64,000 bases of DNA, taken from contig NZ_KB908319.1 of the NCBI RefSeq assembly GCF_000382385.1, positions 372,001 to 436,000 of the forward strand, in the 5' to 3' direction. The notes under the pieces were generated by a model. The model made no database searches. It was not told the origin of the DNA and was given only the letters and a program-made list of their open reading frames with translations. Positions 32,840 through 42,562 of the stretch are shown piece after piece. The DNA is from Segatella maculosa DSM 19339 = JCM 15638. GTDB taxonomy: Bacteria; Bacteroidota; Bacteroidia; Bacteroidales; Bacteroidaceae. Position numbers and translations under genes: made by a program. Positions within the stretch are counted from its first letter, which is position 1, and every line of letters starts with the position of its first letter.

Positions 32840-35107
32840 ATGAAACGTATTATATCCTTATCTTCAGTCCTTTGCCTTTGCCTGTCAATGACTGCTTCAA
32901 TATCTTCATTGAATAAGAAAAAACACAAAGAAAAAGAACACTTCATCTCCTCTCTCATGGCCCGCATGACCCTGAAAGAGAAAATCGCACAGCTCAATCT
33001 CGTCACACCCACTGCCGGAACCGGACCCTTCAAAACAAAAAGAGCCTTGGAAAAACTAAAGGATGGAACTGCCGGAAACGTTCTTTCGCTAAGAGGAACC
33101 GCAGAAAGTATCCGAGAAAAAGAGGCATTTGCAGAGCAGACGAGATTGAAAATACCCATGCTTTCTGCCCTTGATATCATACATGGTTACAAGACCGTAT
33201 TCCCCATTCCCCTTGGACTTTCGTGCACATGGGACAGCGTACTCATCAAAAAGACAGCGCGAATAGCTGCCATAGAGGCCACGGCCATGGGCTATAACAA
33301 CACCTATTCGCCCATGGTCGACATTACCCGTGACCCTCGTTGGGGCCGAGTTATGGAAGGATCCGGCGAAGATCCATACTTAGGAAGTGTCATTGCACGC
33401 GCCATGGTAAAAGGCTATCAAGGGGAGAATCTCGATGCCTCTACTTCTCTTTTAGCTTGTGTGAAACACTTCGGAATGTATGGAGCAGTAGAAGCCGGGC
33501 GCGATTACAACACAACCGACATGAGCAGAGTTACCATGTACAACGTTTATCTGCCACCTTATAAAGCAGCTGTGGAAGCTGGGGCAGGAAGTGTCATGAC
33601 TTCATTCAACGATGTTGAGGGCATACCCTCCACGGCTAACAAATGGTTGCTCACGGATTTGCTGCGTAATCAATGGGGGTTCAAAGGCTTTGTGGTGACA
33701 GACTATAATGCCGTTCAGGAACTCATCCCCCATGGTGTGGCTGCCGACTATGAAGAAGCTGCCGAAAAAGCAATCAAGGCAGGGACCGACATGGACATGG
33801 CAAGCGAATGCTATAGCATGTTTATGGAAAAACTCGTTGCTGAAGGTCGCATTGATATAAGCTACATCAACCGGGCTTGTCGTAGAGTTTTGGAAGTGAA
33901 ATACGACTTAGGCCTCTTCAACGACCCCTATAAAGGCTATCAGAAAGGACTTGCCGAACGGGTCATTCTGAGCAAAGAGCATAAAGCCGTTGCCCGGGAA
34001 GCAATACAACGGGCCATGGTTCTTTTGAAGAACGAGAGACAGGCACTACCCTTGCGGCCCGATAGCCGCGTAGCACTGATTGGTCCGTTCCTTGACAACA
34101 AGGCAGAAATGCTCAGCATGTGGTCGCCCGATGGTGTTATTGACAGCGTTGTCTCCATCGTGACTGGCATGAAGAAGCAATTCCGCGAGGTAAAGACCGC
34201 TGTCGGAACTTACATGAATGATGATCCTGCACTAAAAAGCTTTGAACCTTTCGACAGTGCACAACAAGCAAAGATGATAACCGAGGCCGTAGAACTCGCT
34301 CATCTGTCTGATGTGGTCGTTGTCGTCCTTGGAGAATCAAGATGGCTGTCAGGAGAAGCAAGGTCCATGACAAAGATTTCCATGCCGGCCTGCCAGAAAG
34401 AACTGCTAAAGGCACTGAAAAAGACGGGGAAGCCTGTTATCTTGGTATTATTAAGTGGCCGTCCCATGGTACTGACCGACATCATTCCTCATGCCGATGC
34501 CATCATCGCGGCATGGCGACCGGGCACGATGGCTGGCGATGCCATAGCCGATGTTCTCTCGGGGAAATACAATCCATCAGGGAAATTAACGATGACCTTC
34601 CCGCGTTCCGTAGGACAGATACCTATTTACTACAATCACAAGAACACAGGAAGACCTTTTAAAGACGGAGACCGCGGGCAATTCAAATCCAAATATCTTG
34701 ATGAAATGAACAGTCCGCTATTCCCCTTTGGCTACGGACTCAGCTACACTACGTTCCGCTATGGGGATATCGTATTGTCAGACACGATTGTCAACGGTGC
34801 AAAGAAACATATCACGGCCAGCATATCCGTTACCAATACCGGGAAATATAGTGGAGAAGAGACCGTCCAACTCTATATCAACGACCCTGTGGCTTCCATA
34901 ACGCGCCCCGTGAAGGAGCTGAAGGACTACCAAAAGGTCATGCTCGCCCCGGGTGAAACCAAGAAGATTACCTTCAATATTACCCCCGAAGCGTTGAAGT
35001 TCTACAACCATCATCTCGTCTACGACTGGGAACCCGGATTGTTCAATCTCTATATCGGCACCAATTCTGATGACGTTAAAGAGGCACATTTCGTATGGAA
35101 CAAATAA
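32840..35107 (+). CDS. bglX: GH3 beta-glucosidase (BglX-like)
   Basis: A 755-residue periplasmic glycoside hydrolase family 3 enzyme. After a signal-like N-terminus come the TIM-barrel domain with PMVDITRDPRWGR, KHF (K209, H210) for substrate binding and VVTDYNAV with D288 as the predicted nucleophile. The alpha/beta sandwich domain and a C-terminal fibronectin III-like domain (from about 645) complete the usual BglX plan. It removes terminal beta-glucosyl (or xylosyl) units. Its stop overlaps the GH78 start by 13 bp, so the two enzymes are made together. Confidence 0.93.
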   Translation: MKRIISLSSVLCLCLSMTASISSLNKKKHKEKEHFISSLMARMTLKEKIAQLNLVTPTAGTGPFKTKRALEKLKDGTAGNVLSLRGTAESIREKEAFAEQTRLKIPMLSALDIIHGYKTVFPIPLGLSCTWDSVLIKKTARIAAIEATAMGYNNTYSPMVDITRDPRWGRVMEGSGEDPYLGSVIARAMVKGYQGENLDASTSLLACVKHFGMYGAVEAGRDYNTTDMSRVTMYNVYLPPYKAAVEAGAGSVMTSFNDVEGIPSTANKWLLTDLLRNQWGFKGFVVTDYNAVQELIPHGVAADYEEAAEKAIKAGTDMDMASECYSMFMEKLVAEGRIDISYINRACRRVLEVKYDLGLFNDPYKGYQKGLAERVILSKEHKAVAREAIQRAMVLLKNERQALPLRPDSRVALIGPFLDNKAEMLSMWSPDGVIDSVVSIVTGMKKQFREVKTAVGTYMNDDPALKSFEPFDSAQQAKMITEAVELAHLSDVVVVVLGESRWLSGEARSMTKISMPACQKELLKALKKTGKPVILVLLSGRPMVLTDIIPHADAIIAAWRPGTMAGDAIADVLSGKYNPSGKLTMTFPRSVGQIPIYYNHKNTGRPFKDGDRGQFKSKYLDEMNSPLFPFGYGLSYTTFRYGDIVLSDTIVNGAKKHITASISVTNTGKYSGEETVQLYINDPVASITRPVKELKDYQKVMLAPGETKKITFNITPEALKFYNHHLVYDWEPGLFNLYIGTNSDDVKEAHFVWNK

Positions 35108-38100
35108 AGACAACGAAACCTTTATACAAGGCATGTGCCAAGTTACGCACTTGTCTTGCCATGATAGCCGCAGGCATGTTCTTTGGAACACAGCAGGCAG
35201 CTTCACAACCTGCAAATGCTATACCTGTAGACCTGCGTTGCAACTATCAGACGACGCCATTATGCATTGCATCGGCTCCAAATCTATCATGGAAAACACA
35301 GACAAAAGAGAAAGGTTGGCTCCAATCAGCCTACCGGATACTCGTGGCTACGTCGCAAGAGAAGTTGAATAAAGGTCGGGCCGATGTTTGGGACAGTGGA
35401 AAGACGAAAGGTGGAACATCAGTTTCCATTCTCTATCAAGGACAGAAACTACAACCCCGCCGGTCCTATTGGTGGAAAGTGTGCGTATGGGACAACAAAG
35501 GACGCCTTTCTAAATGGTCAAAACCAACGTTCTTTGAAACATCTATGCTCACTCCAACTGACTGGAGCGCAACATGGATCGGGCATACCGATGCTATAGG
35601 GAGTGCTGATTTGCAACAGATAAAGTGGATATGGCTGCCCGCTCAGAATGCTTTTGATGTGCCAAGAAAGACGATTGCATGGTTCAGAAAGACATTGAAC
35701 ATCGAACATCTTCCACAGACTGCATACATACAGACGACCGTACGCGGGGATTATGAGCTCTACGTCAATGGTGCCGTCATCGATAAGAAAGATAAAGGTT
35801 GGCAATCTTTCGAACGCCAAGACCTCCTTCCTTATCTTCATAAAGGAGAGAACAACATCGAGGTGAAAGTGAATGCTGCCCGCACGGCATCGTTCACCCG
35901 CGACACGCGAAAAACCTTGTCGGGAAGTTATTCAGGTTTCGCAGGAATCTTGGTCGTAGAAGACCATCAAGAACGCCGAACTTATCCCACATCGGAAGGA
36001 CAATGGGCGTGCCGGCCCGACAATGCGTCCAACTGGGAAACGGCAACCGTGTCCTGCACACTCGACGACCCAAGAATGGGACTCAACCCCGGGCCGCTGG
36101 TGGCCCCGGCCATCTTGCTCCGAAAGAACTTCGTTTTGAACAAACCTATCAAGGCAGCCCGCCTCTATGCAACTGCACTTGGAAGCTACGAGATGTTCGT
36201 CAACGGACAACGAACCGGAGGAGACTATTTCACGCCGGAGTTTACCAACTATAACAAACGCATCATCTACCAGACATATGATGTCACAAGAATGCTGCAC
36301 GAAGGAGAAAACGCAATCGGTTCTCTACTTGGCGACGGGTGGTATGGAAGTCCACTGGGATGGAACGGCGAGAACGACTTGTTTGAAGGGCAATCCAACA
36401 AGCTCATCGCAGAACTTCACGTGACTTTCACCGATGGGACAACGGTTACGATTCCAACCGACGGCTCTTGGAAAACTGCTGTATCGCCAATATTGAAGTC
36501 GGAAATCTATTCGGGTGAATATTATGACGCCCGTCTTGAGCAAGAGAAATGGAACGAACCTTCTTTTAACGACGTTCACTGGCGCTACGCCGAGCCTATG
36601 GGCAACGATTACACAAAACTTTCTCCGCAGAACACTGCACCCGTCAGAGCGTTCACACGGCTAAGTCCTAAGCATATACACAAGACTCCCGACAACCGTT
36701 GGATCATAGATATGGGACAGAACCTTGCCGGAATAACCGAACTGAGATTGAAAGGAGAAGCCGGGACTGCCGTTGTCATGAGATTTGCAGAAAGACTTGC
36801 AACCCCTGACAGCATCTACACCGACAATCTGCGCAATGCAACTGCGAAAGACTGCTATGTGCTCAAAGGTGGAGAAGCGACCTACAGACAGCATTTCACT
36901 TTCCACGGTTTCAGATACATCGAAGTCTCTGGCTATCCCGGCGTTCTCTCGGACAATGATGTCTCCGCACTCGTATTGAGTTCGGTAGGCAACAAGACCG
37001 GACGCCTTGAAACCTCGAGCGATATTGTGAACCGCATGTATTCATTGGGCATCTGGGGGCAGCTCGGCAACTTCATCAGTGTTCCTACCGACTGTCCACA
37101 ACGCGACGAAAGACTGGGGTACACCGGCGACGGACAAGTGTTCTGGCGAACGGGCAGCTACAACTTCGACATTGCATCATTCACCCATAAATGGATGAAC
37201 GATATCAAAGATGAACAGACTGCCGAGGGAGGCGTTACCAACACGGCGCCTGCCGTGCCAATGAACAACCGCAAGAACGGTTCGCCGGGCTGGGAAGACG
37301 CTGCCGTCATTGTTCCATGGAGCTCATGGATGCAGTTTGGAGACAAAAGCATCATCACCGAGAACTGGCAGGCCATGACCCGCTTCATGAACTACGTGAT
37401 TCGCAACAGCAAGGGCTACAATCGTGATGGCGGATATCTGGGCGATTGGCTGTGTATCGACAAGACCACGCCAAACGGCATCATCAGTAATTCCCTATGG
37501 GCCATGATGGCCGAGATGATGAAACAGATGGCCCAAGCCACAGGACACACCACCGAAGCAACAGCATACGAGGCCTTGCACGACAGCATCGCAAAGACTT
37601 TCCAAAGAACCTTCGTAAAGGCCGACGGAACCGTTGGCTCCGGAAGCCAAACCTGCTATGCTCTCGCGCTATATGCAGGGCTGATACCCGACAACTTGAA
37701 GAAAGCTGTCACCGATAAATTGGTGAAAGCCATCGAAGCCAACCAATGGCACCTGACAACCGGCTTCTTGGGTACACCTCGACTGCTGTTTGCCCTCTCC
37801 CAAAACGGGCGGACCGACGTTGCCTATCGCCTGTTGACCAACGAAACCTTTCCCTCATGGGGCTACATGGTCAGGCAGGGAGCAACGACATGGTGGGAAC
37901 ATTGGGACAGCGACAAGAGCGACCCGAAGATGAACTCATTTAATCACTACTCCTTCGGCGCCGTTGCCGAATGGATGTACAGGGCCATGGCCGGCATCAA
38001 CACCACACCGGAAGCACCGGGATACAGGGAAATCATCATCAGTCCCGTGTTCGATACCACCGGTAGGCTCACCTCGGCTAAAGGAGAATACGAGTCAGTC

Positions 38101-38289
38101 TATGGAAAGATTGTGTCGGAATGGAAAATGCGGGACAACAAGAACGTAACCTTGCGCGTGACCATTCCCGCCAACACGACGGCAAAAGTGAAACTGCCCG
38201 CCGGTGCATCGTTCTCCAACAAGAATGACAAGGTAAGGGCCGGGAAACTGAAAGCCGGAACTTATCGGTTCGAAGTAAGACTCCAATGA
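35095..38289 (+). CDS. GH78 alpha-L-rhamnosidase
   Basis: A 1064-residue exported enzyme that releases terminal alpha-L-rhamnose. The N-terminal hydrophobic segment ends near QAASQ. Fn3-like and beta-sandwich domains occupy roughly the first 560 residues (FETSMLTPTDWSATWIG, then the bac_rhamnosid_N-like segment). The (alpha/alpha)6 barrel contains PTDCPQRDERLGYTGD near 664, with the catalytic acid region, and WGYMVRQGATTWWEHW near 930. A C-terminal beta-sandwich follows. The start inside bglX implies translational coupling; an internal ATG at 35161 is the alternative start. Confidence 0.95.
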   Translation: MEQIKTTKPLYKACAKLRTCLAMIAAGMFFGTQQAASQPANAIPVDLRCNYQTTPLCIASAPNLSWKTQTKEKGWLQSAYRILVATSQEKLNKGRADVWDSGKTKGGTSVSILYQGQKLQPRRSYWWKVCVWDNKGRLSKWSKPTFFETSMLTPTDWSATWIGHTDAIGSADLQQIKWIWLPAQNAFDVPRKTIAWFRKTLNIEHLPQTAYIQTTVRGDYELYVNGAVIDKKDKGWQSFERQDLLPYLHKGENNIEVKVNAARTASFTRDTRKTLSGSYSGFAGILVVEDHQERRTYPTSEGQWACRPDNASNWETATVSCTLDDPRMGLNPGPLVAPAILLRKNFVLNKPIKAARLYATALGSYEMFVNGQRTGGDYFTPEFTNYNKRIIYQTYDVTRMLHEGENAIGSLLGDGWYGSPLGWNGENDLFEGQSNKLIAELHVTFTDGTTVTIPTDGSWKTAVSPILKSEIYSGEYYDARLEQEKWNEPSFNDVHWRYAEPMGNDYTKLSPQNTAPVRAFTRLSPKHIHKTPDNRWIIDMGQNLAGITELRLKGEAGTAVVMRFAERLATPDSIYTDNLRNATAKDCYVLKGGEATYRQHFTFHGFRYIEVSGYPGVLSDNDVSALVLSSVGNKTGRLETSSDIVNRMYSLGIWGQLGNFISVPTDCPQRDERLGYTGDGQVFWRTGSYNFDIASFTHKWMNDIKDEQTAEGGVTNTAPAVPMNNRKNGSPGWEDAAVIVPWSSWMQFGDKSIITENWQAMTRFMNYVIRNSKGYNRDGGYLGDWLCIDKTTPNGIISNSLWAMMAEMMKQMAQATGHTTEATAYEALHDSIAKTFQRTFVKADGTVGSGSQTCYALALYAGLIPDNLKKAVTDKLVKAIEANQWHLTTGFLGTPRLLFALSQNGRTDVAYRLLTNETFPSWGYMVRQGATTWWEHWDSDKSDPKMNSFNHYSFGAVAEWMYRAMAGINTTPEAPGYREIIISPVFDTTGRLTSAKGEYESVYGKIVSEWKMRDNKNVTLRVTIPANTTAKVKLPAGASFSNKNDKVRAGKLKAGTYRFEVRLQ

Positions 38290-38325
38290 CACAAGTCCAT
38301 CATATTCATCAATAACCCATAACTT

Positions 38326-40065
38326 ATGAATATCATCAATAACTTAAAAACCGCAGTGCTCGTCGCTGTCTGCGCCTTATGCTGCGCCCAAGCAAGTGCA
38401 CAACCATCGAACAAACCGCATCTGAAAAACAACGGCAATGCCACGCAACTGGTGGTTGACGGCAAACCCATGCTGCTTTTGTGCGGTGAGCTGGGCAACA
38501 GTTCGTCTTCTTCCATCTCTTATGCCGCAGAAAGCCTTGCCAAATGCAAACAGCTGGGGCTCAACAGTGCCATCGCAAGCATATCGTGGGAGCAATTCGA
38601 ACCGCAAGAAGGGAAATACGACTACTCGCTTATTGACGGACTGATTAAAGAAGCCGAGAAGAACAACCTGAAACTTGTCGTCATTTGGTTTGCTTCTTAC
38701 AAGAACGGGCTCTCCTCTTTTGCCCCCGCTTGGGTGCGACGCGACCAACAGCGCTTTCCAAGAATGATAGGACCGAGCATAGAAGGCCTGACCGGTGGCG
38801 CCGACCAAGCAAGCTATTACAAGAATATCCTTTCGCCTTTCTTCGAGGCTTCATGGAAAGCCGATGCCAAAGCGTTTGCCCAGCTGATGAAACACATCAA
38901 GGAGACCGACACGCACCATACCGTGGTGATGATGCAGGTGGAAAACGAAGCCGGAGCATATGGTGTTGACATCGACCGCCAGCCCATAGCCCGCAAGCTC
39001 TTCAACAGTGCCGTGCCGCAGGAGCTGCTGAAATATCTCCATACCCATGAGGCCGACCTCACACCGGCCATGGCCAAGGCATGGAAGGCAAGGCAGACAA
39101 AGGCCGGGGCAAACTGGAAAGAGACCTTTGGTACCGTGGCCATAGACGCTTTCATGGCTTGGCATTTCGCCCGATATCTGGAGCAAGTGACCGCAGCGGG
39201 CAAGAAAGCATACGACATTCCCATGTACTACAACGCGTGGCTCAAGCAACCCAAGCACGAAGGCATGCCCGGGCGCTATCCCTCGGGAGGTCCGATACAC
39301 AGCATGCTCGACATCTATCGCGCCGCATCGCCGAGCATCGACCTGCTCTGCCCCGACATCTATCACCCCGAATTCAAACGCTATTGTCTTGCATACGCCC
39401 ACAAAGGAAACACGCTCTTCATTCCTGAATGCCGCCCGGGCGAGGACATGGCAGCCAAGGCAACGTGGGTCATGGGCGAAAGAGCTGGCATCGGCTTCGC
39501 ACCTTTCGGCGTTGAACGGATACAGGAAGGTACTTCGCTGACCGAATGCTACAGAGTGCTGTCGCAGCTGATGCCTTATGTCACGGCCGCCCAAGGTACG
39601 AAGAAGATACGGACCGTGTTCAAGCAGGTGATTCCCAAGATCAAAGGCGTGAACGTGGGCGAATGGGACTTCGATGCTGGCGAATTGGAGAAAGAAGATG
39701 CCGGCTCCATCAAGGTGTCCATGGGCAACTGGGTGTTCGATGTGTCCTACACCAATCAGCTAAAGGGCGAGGCTGCCTTTGCGATGTTCATTCAATTGAG
39801 CGACGACGAGTTCATCGTCACCGGCCGGAACGTGAGAATGAACTTCGAATGCAAGGACAATGCCAAGACTGCCGAGCTCATCGATGCGGAGCAAGGCGAG
39901 TTCGAGGGTGGAAAATGGACCGTGAGGCGCAGGCTGAACGGCGACGAGACGGCCCATGGCGTGGCGGTTTCGTTCCCAACGTCTATCGATGTGTTCCGCC
40001 CAGAGACTCAACAAGACATCGTGAAGCTGAAACTCTACAGCTATAAGCGCGTGGCACAGCCTTGA
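38326..40065 (+). CDS. GH35-type beta-galactosidase with DUF5597 tail
   Basis: A 579-residue exported enzyme; signal peptide ends ASA-Q. The TIM-barrel has VENEAG with E206/E208 (E208 the likely acid/base) and FIPECRPG with E368 as predicted nucleophile, in the positions expected for GH35/GH42-like beta-galactosidases. Residues from about 430 match the DUF5597 C-terminal domain that accompanies this subgroup. It follows the rhamnosidase by 36 bp, so one transcript probably carries GH3, GH78 and GH35. The set fits sequential trimming of a rhamnosylated, galactose-containing glycan or plant glycoside. A terminator follows. Confidence 0.9.
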   Translation: MNIINNLKTAVLVAVCALCCAQASAQPSNKPHLKNNGNATQLVVDGKPMLLLCGELGNSSSSSISYAAESLAKCKQLGLNSAIASISWEQFEPQEGKYDYSLIDGLIKEAEKNNLKLVVIWFASYKNGLSSFAPAWVRRDQQRFPRMIGPSIEGLTGGADQASYYKNILSPFFEASWKADAKAFAQLMKHIKETDTHHTVVMMQVENEAGAYGVDIDRQPIARKLFNSAVPQELLKYLHTHEADLTPAMAKAWKARQTKAGANWKETFGTVAIDAFMAWHFARYLEQVTAAGKKAYDIPMYYNAWLKQPKHEGMPGRYPSGGPIHSMLDIYRAASPSIDLLCPDIYHPEFKRYCLAYAHKGNTLFIPECRPGEDMAAKATWVMGERAGIGFAPFGVERIQEGTSLTECYRVLSQLMPYVTAAQGTKKIRTVFKQVIPKIKGVNVGEWDFDAGELEKEDAGSIKVSMGNWVFDVSYTNQLKGEAAFAMFIQLSDDEFIVTGRNVRMNFECKDNAKTAELIDAEQGEFEGGKWTVRRRLNGDETAHGVAVSFPTSIDVFRPETQQDIVKLKLYSYKRVAQP

Positions 40066-40106
40066 AAAGACGCAAGAGGCGGACGCAATAATGACTTATC
40101 ACATCG

Positions 40107-40145
40107 GTGGTCTCTGCATGATGACGCAGAGGCCCCTTTTCTTTA
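40107..40145 (+). terminator. Terminator after the glycan operon
   Basis: GGTCTCTGC pairs with GCAGAGGCC (nine pairs, one G-T) around an eight-base loop and is followed by CCTTTTCTTT. Confidence 0.75.
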
Positions 40146-40153
40146 TGCCTGAA

Positions 40154-40242
40154 CGCGTGCGGAACACTCGCAACTACGAGTACGGAATACTCGTCACAAC
40201 GAGTACGGAACACTCGCTACAGTGGGTACGGAACACTCTTGG
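40154..40242. repeat. Four tandem 23-bp dyad repeats
   Basis: Units start at 40154, 40177, 40200 and 40223. The consensus CGAGTACGGAACACTCG has arms CGAGT/ACTCG and is followed by a six-base linker. The array lies between the 3' ends of the convergent GH35 and AraC genes. Confidence 0.8.
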
Positions 40243-40286
40243 CCGAAGGGGTTGGACATGTTGTTGAGAAAGTGTACCGGGGCGGC

Positions 40287-41423
40287 TCATTTAGGCAGAT
40301 GAGACCTGCGATACTCCGACGGCGTCTGCCCCGTATATTTCTTGAAGAACACGTTGAAAGCCGTCTTTGAGTTGAAACCGCTCTCAAAGGCGATGGCCAC
40401 GAACGACCAATTGGCGTGTTGCTTCGACGAAATAAGATGCTTTGCGTATTCGGCCCTGTACTCGTTGACGAAGGTATAGAAGTTCTTTCCCATGTATTCA
40501 TTGAGGGTCTGCGTGATGTGATGCTTGGGGATTCCCGTCAAAAAGGAAAGCCCTGCGATGGAAAGCTCGGTGTCTTTCCACGCCTTCTGCTGCTCCATCG
40601 AATCGACAAGGAGCCGGGCATAATGTGAAGCCTGACTGTCTTTCAGTCCCGACTTCACGTAGTGCGTGGCGTCGGGGACGTGCCCATGGTCTTGATTGAG
40701 CATCGGAACGGCATACTCGGTAATCAACAAATGCTGACGAAGGCCGAAATAACTCAACACATAAGTGATGAGCAGGGAGACGGGATTGCCCAGTTTGCCG
40801 ATGATGCCCAAGGAATAGCCCTTGACTTGATAGGCAGCCACGATGATCGTGTAGTTATAAAACAGCAGGAAAAACACCACCAAGAACAGCATCCAGTTCA
40901 GGTTTATCTTGGAAGACGCAAAAGAATAGGCGTTCTTCATGCGTTTTTGATAGCCGAGAATGCCGACGAGCGTCATGCCACAGTAGGTCCACATGGACAG
41001 AATCAGGCCATAACCAAGGAGCGACTTCAAGATGATTTGGCCGTTAAAGTAGGTTTGATTGCTCGTAAAACTGTGCCCGAGCCTTTGGAACGAGAGGAAA
41101 ATCATAAGGAGACAACCGCACAGAAAGGGAGCGAAATGAAAGAAGTCGCGCCGTTGGAAGCCTGTCCCCTGCCCCACGATATACTTCGAATAGAGATAAA
41201 GCAGAGGGGGAATGGCCAGTGCCAGCACGTTGGAAACGGGCCACAGAAAGCCTTTCACATGAAAATAGTACTTCACAATGTCCAATGCAAAAGACAATAG
41301 CAGGACGAACAGCCAGATGCAAAGAATGCGGTCTGCCGTTCTTTTCTGCTTCTTTCTCAGCAGAAGGAAGATTGAAAAAAGAGCCTGCGCGCAGTTGATG
41401 AAGGCGATGATGACGGTTCCCAT
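40287..41423 (-). CDS. Membrane-bound AraC-family regulator
   Basis: A 378-residue regulator. The first 235 residues hold six or seven transmembrane helices without a recognisable enzyme motif; the last 100 carry the AraC double helix-turn-helix (LSFLTGIPKHHITQTLNE and FVAIAFESGFNSKTAFNVFFKKYTGQTPSEYRR). Such proteins sense a membrane or periplasmic signal and bind DNA directly. It is convergent with the glycan operon and is the nearest candidate for its control, although no binding site could be shown. A -7 box lies 37 bp upstream. Confidence 0.92.
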   Translation of the reverse strand: MGTVIIAFINCAQALFSIFLLLRKKQKRTADRILCIWLFVLLLSFALDIVKYYFHVKGFLWPVSNVLALAIPPLLYLYSKYIVGQGTGFQRRDFFHFAPFLCGCLLMIFLSFQRLGHSFTSNQTYFNGQIILKSLLGYGLILSMWTYCGMTLVGILGYQKRMKNAYSFASSKINLNWMLFLVVFFLLFYNYTIIVAAYQVKGYSLGIIGKLGNPVSLLITYVLSYFGLRQHLLITEYAVPMLNQDHGHVPDATHYVKSGLKDSQASHYARLLVDSMEQQKAWKDTELSIAGLSFLTGIPKHHITQTLNEYMGKNFYTFVNEYRAEYAKHLISSKQHANWSFVAIAFESGFNSKTAFNVFFKKYTGQTPSEYRRSHLPK

Positions 41424-41459
41424 GACTTATTCAGACCTTATAGCAATTGTAGTCCCTTG

Positions 41460-41467
41460 CAAATGTA
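41460..41467 (-). promoter_or_regulatory. -7 box upstream of the membrane AraC gene
   Basis: TACATTTG on the minus strand fits TAnnTTTG. No TTTG at -33. Confidence 0.45.
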
Positions 41468-41628
41468 ACTATTTTATTTGTAATAATTAATATTTGTTGT
41501 CGATATTTTCAATCTCTCTGTAACATTCATCTGCTGGAAGAGGGGGATTGACAAGGCGCAGTAAAGCCAAGAAGCGGGTGAATGGAGGCTCCATCTGTCC
41601 CATTTCCCTTCGCTGGTTTGAACGACAT

Positions 41629-41718
41629 GTAGGGACGCACGGCCCGTACGTCCGCTCCAATAACCGTGCTTTTTGCTTGCTATTGACCTTAACGGATGCA
41701 CTAACCGTACGTCCCTAC
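41629..41718. repeat. ~90-bp inverted-repeat element (MITE-like)
   Basis: GTAGGGACGCACGGCCCGTACG on the left is mirrored by CCGTACGTCCCTAC on the right, with a 35-bp spacer. It has the same layout as 3766-3856 and 14878-14968 but is more diverged (GGATGCACTAACCG in the right arm). Confidence 0.7.
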
Positions 41719-41730
41719 AGACCACTTCCT

Positions 41731-41884
41731 GTTCCACATTTTTCAATATCAGCCATATTACCGTGCAATATCGGCCATATTACCGTGCAATATCAGTCAT
41801 TTCGTCTTGCAATATGGCCCATTTAACCGCGCTAAATGACCCATTTTGCGTCGTTATCCGACCCATTTCGCACAGGAAAGCAAG
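41731..41884. repeat. 22-bp dyad array, 5 clear units plus decayed ends (family B)
   Basis: Units start at 41753, 41775, 41797, 41819 and 41841, exactly 22 bp each, with decayed units before (41731) and after (41863). The first two are almost identical. Later units drift but keep CCATTT at the left and the 22-bp register. The array starts 34 bp after the family-A element, the same distance as at 61.6 kb. Confidence 0.85.
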
Positions 41885-41933
41885 GCTCTTTAAATGAGAA
41901 GCTGGTAAGGAGTCGGCCCCAATTGCCACAAAT

Positions 41934-41966
41934 AAAAAAGCGCAGTGACATCAATCACTGCGCTTT
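41934..41966 (-). terminator. Terminator of the ribosomal block
   Basis: GCGCAGTGA/TCACTGCGC with AAA/TTT extension forms a 12-bp stem; on the minus strand six T follow. It lies 30 bp after rplQ. The mirrored T-run makes it bidirectional. Confidence 0.88.
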
Positions 41967-41995
41967 CTTTATAGCGTTTAATGCTAATCGTGAGC

Positions 41996-42529
41996 TTATT
42001 CTGCTGCAGGAGCTTCTTCGGTTGCCACCGGAGCCTCTTCTGTTGCCACGGGAGCTTCTTTCGTTTCTGGAGCTTCTGTAGCTTGAGTCTCGGCAGGCGC
42101 TTCTGCCTTGCCAGCAGCCTTGCGGCTACGACGGGTCTTCTTCGCTGCCTTTGGTGTCTTAGCCATGTTCTCATCGAAGTCTACAAGCTCGATGAAAGCA
42201 ATCTCTGCGGCGTCTCCCTGACGTGTACCCAGCTTGATGACGCGGGTATAGCCGCCCGGACGGTCAGCCACCTTGGCTGCAACCTCTCCGAAGAGTTCTT
42301 TGATAGCCTCTTTCTTCTGAAGATAACGGAAAACCACACGGCGTGAGTTGGTCGTATCTTCTTTGCAACGGGTAATCAAAGGTTCTATATACTTCTTCAA
42401 GGCCTTTGCCTTTGCGAGGGTCGTAGTGATTCTTTTGTGCATAATCAACGACACGGCCATGTTAGCGAGCATGGCATCGCGATGAGATGCAGTACGACCC
42501 AGATGGTTGAATTTCTTATTATGTCTCAT
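41996..42529 (-). CDS. rplQ: Ribosomal protein L17
   Basis: The first 120 residues are a normal L17 ([38 protein letters not shown]), a large-subunit protein near the exit tunnel. The protein is 177 residues, against about 127 in E. coli. The extra 50 or so form a basic then Ala/Pro/Glu-rich tail with repeated EEAPVAT, likely disordered. It is the last gene of the block and is followed by a terminator. Confidence 0.98.
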   Translation of the reverse strand: MRHNKKFNHLGRTASHRDAMLANMAVSLIMHKRITTTLAKAKALKKYIEPLITRCKEDTTNSRRVVFRYLQKKEAIKELFGEVAAKVADRPGGYTRVIKLGTRQGDAAEIAFIELVDFDENMAKTPKAAKKTRRSRKAAGKAEAPAETQATEAPETKEAPVATEEAPVATEEAPAAE

Positions 42530-42562
42530 TTGTTCTTTGCGTTTAGAGGGCAGGGGCTTGTG

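Noticed and set aside
41753..41884. Tandem 22-bp units as a CRISPR array
   Set aside because: Units are contiguous, with no unique spacers of 30 or more bases between them, and no cas gene is present.
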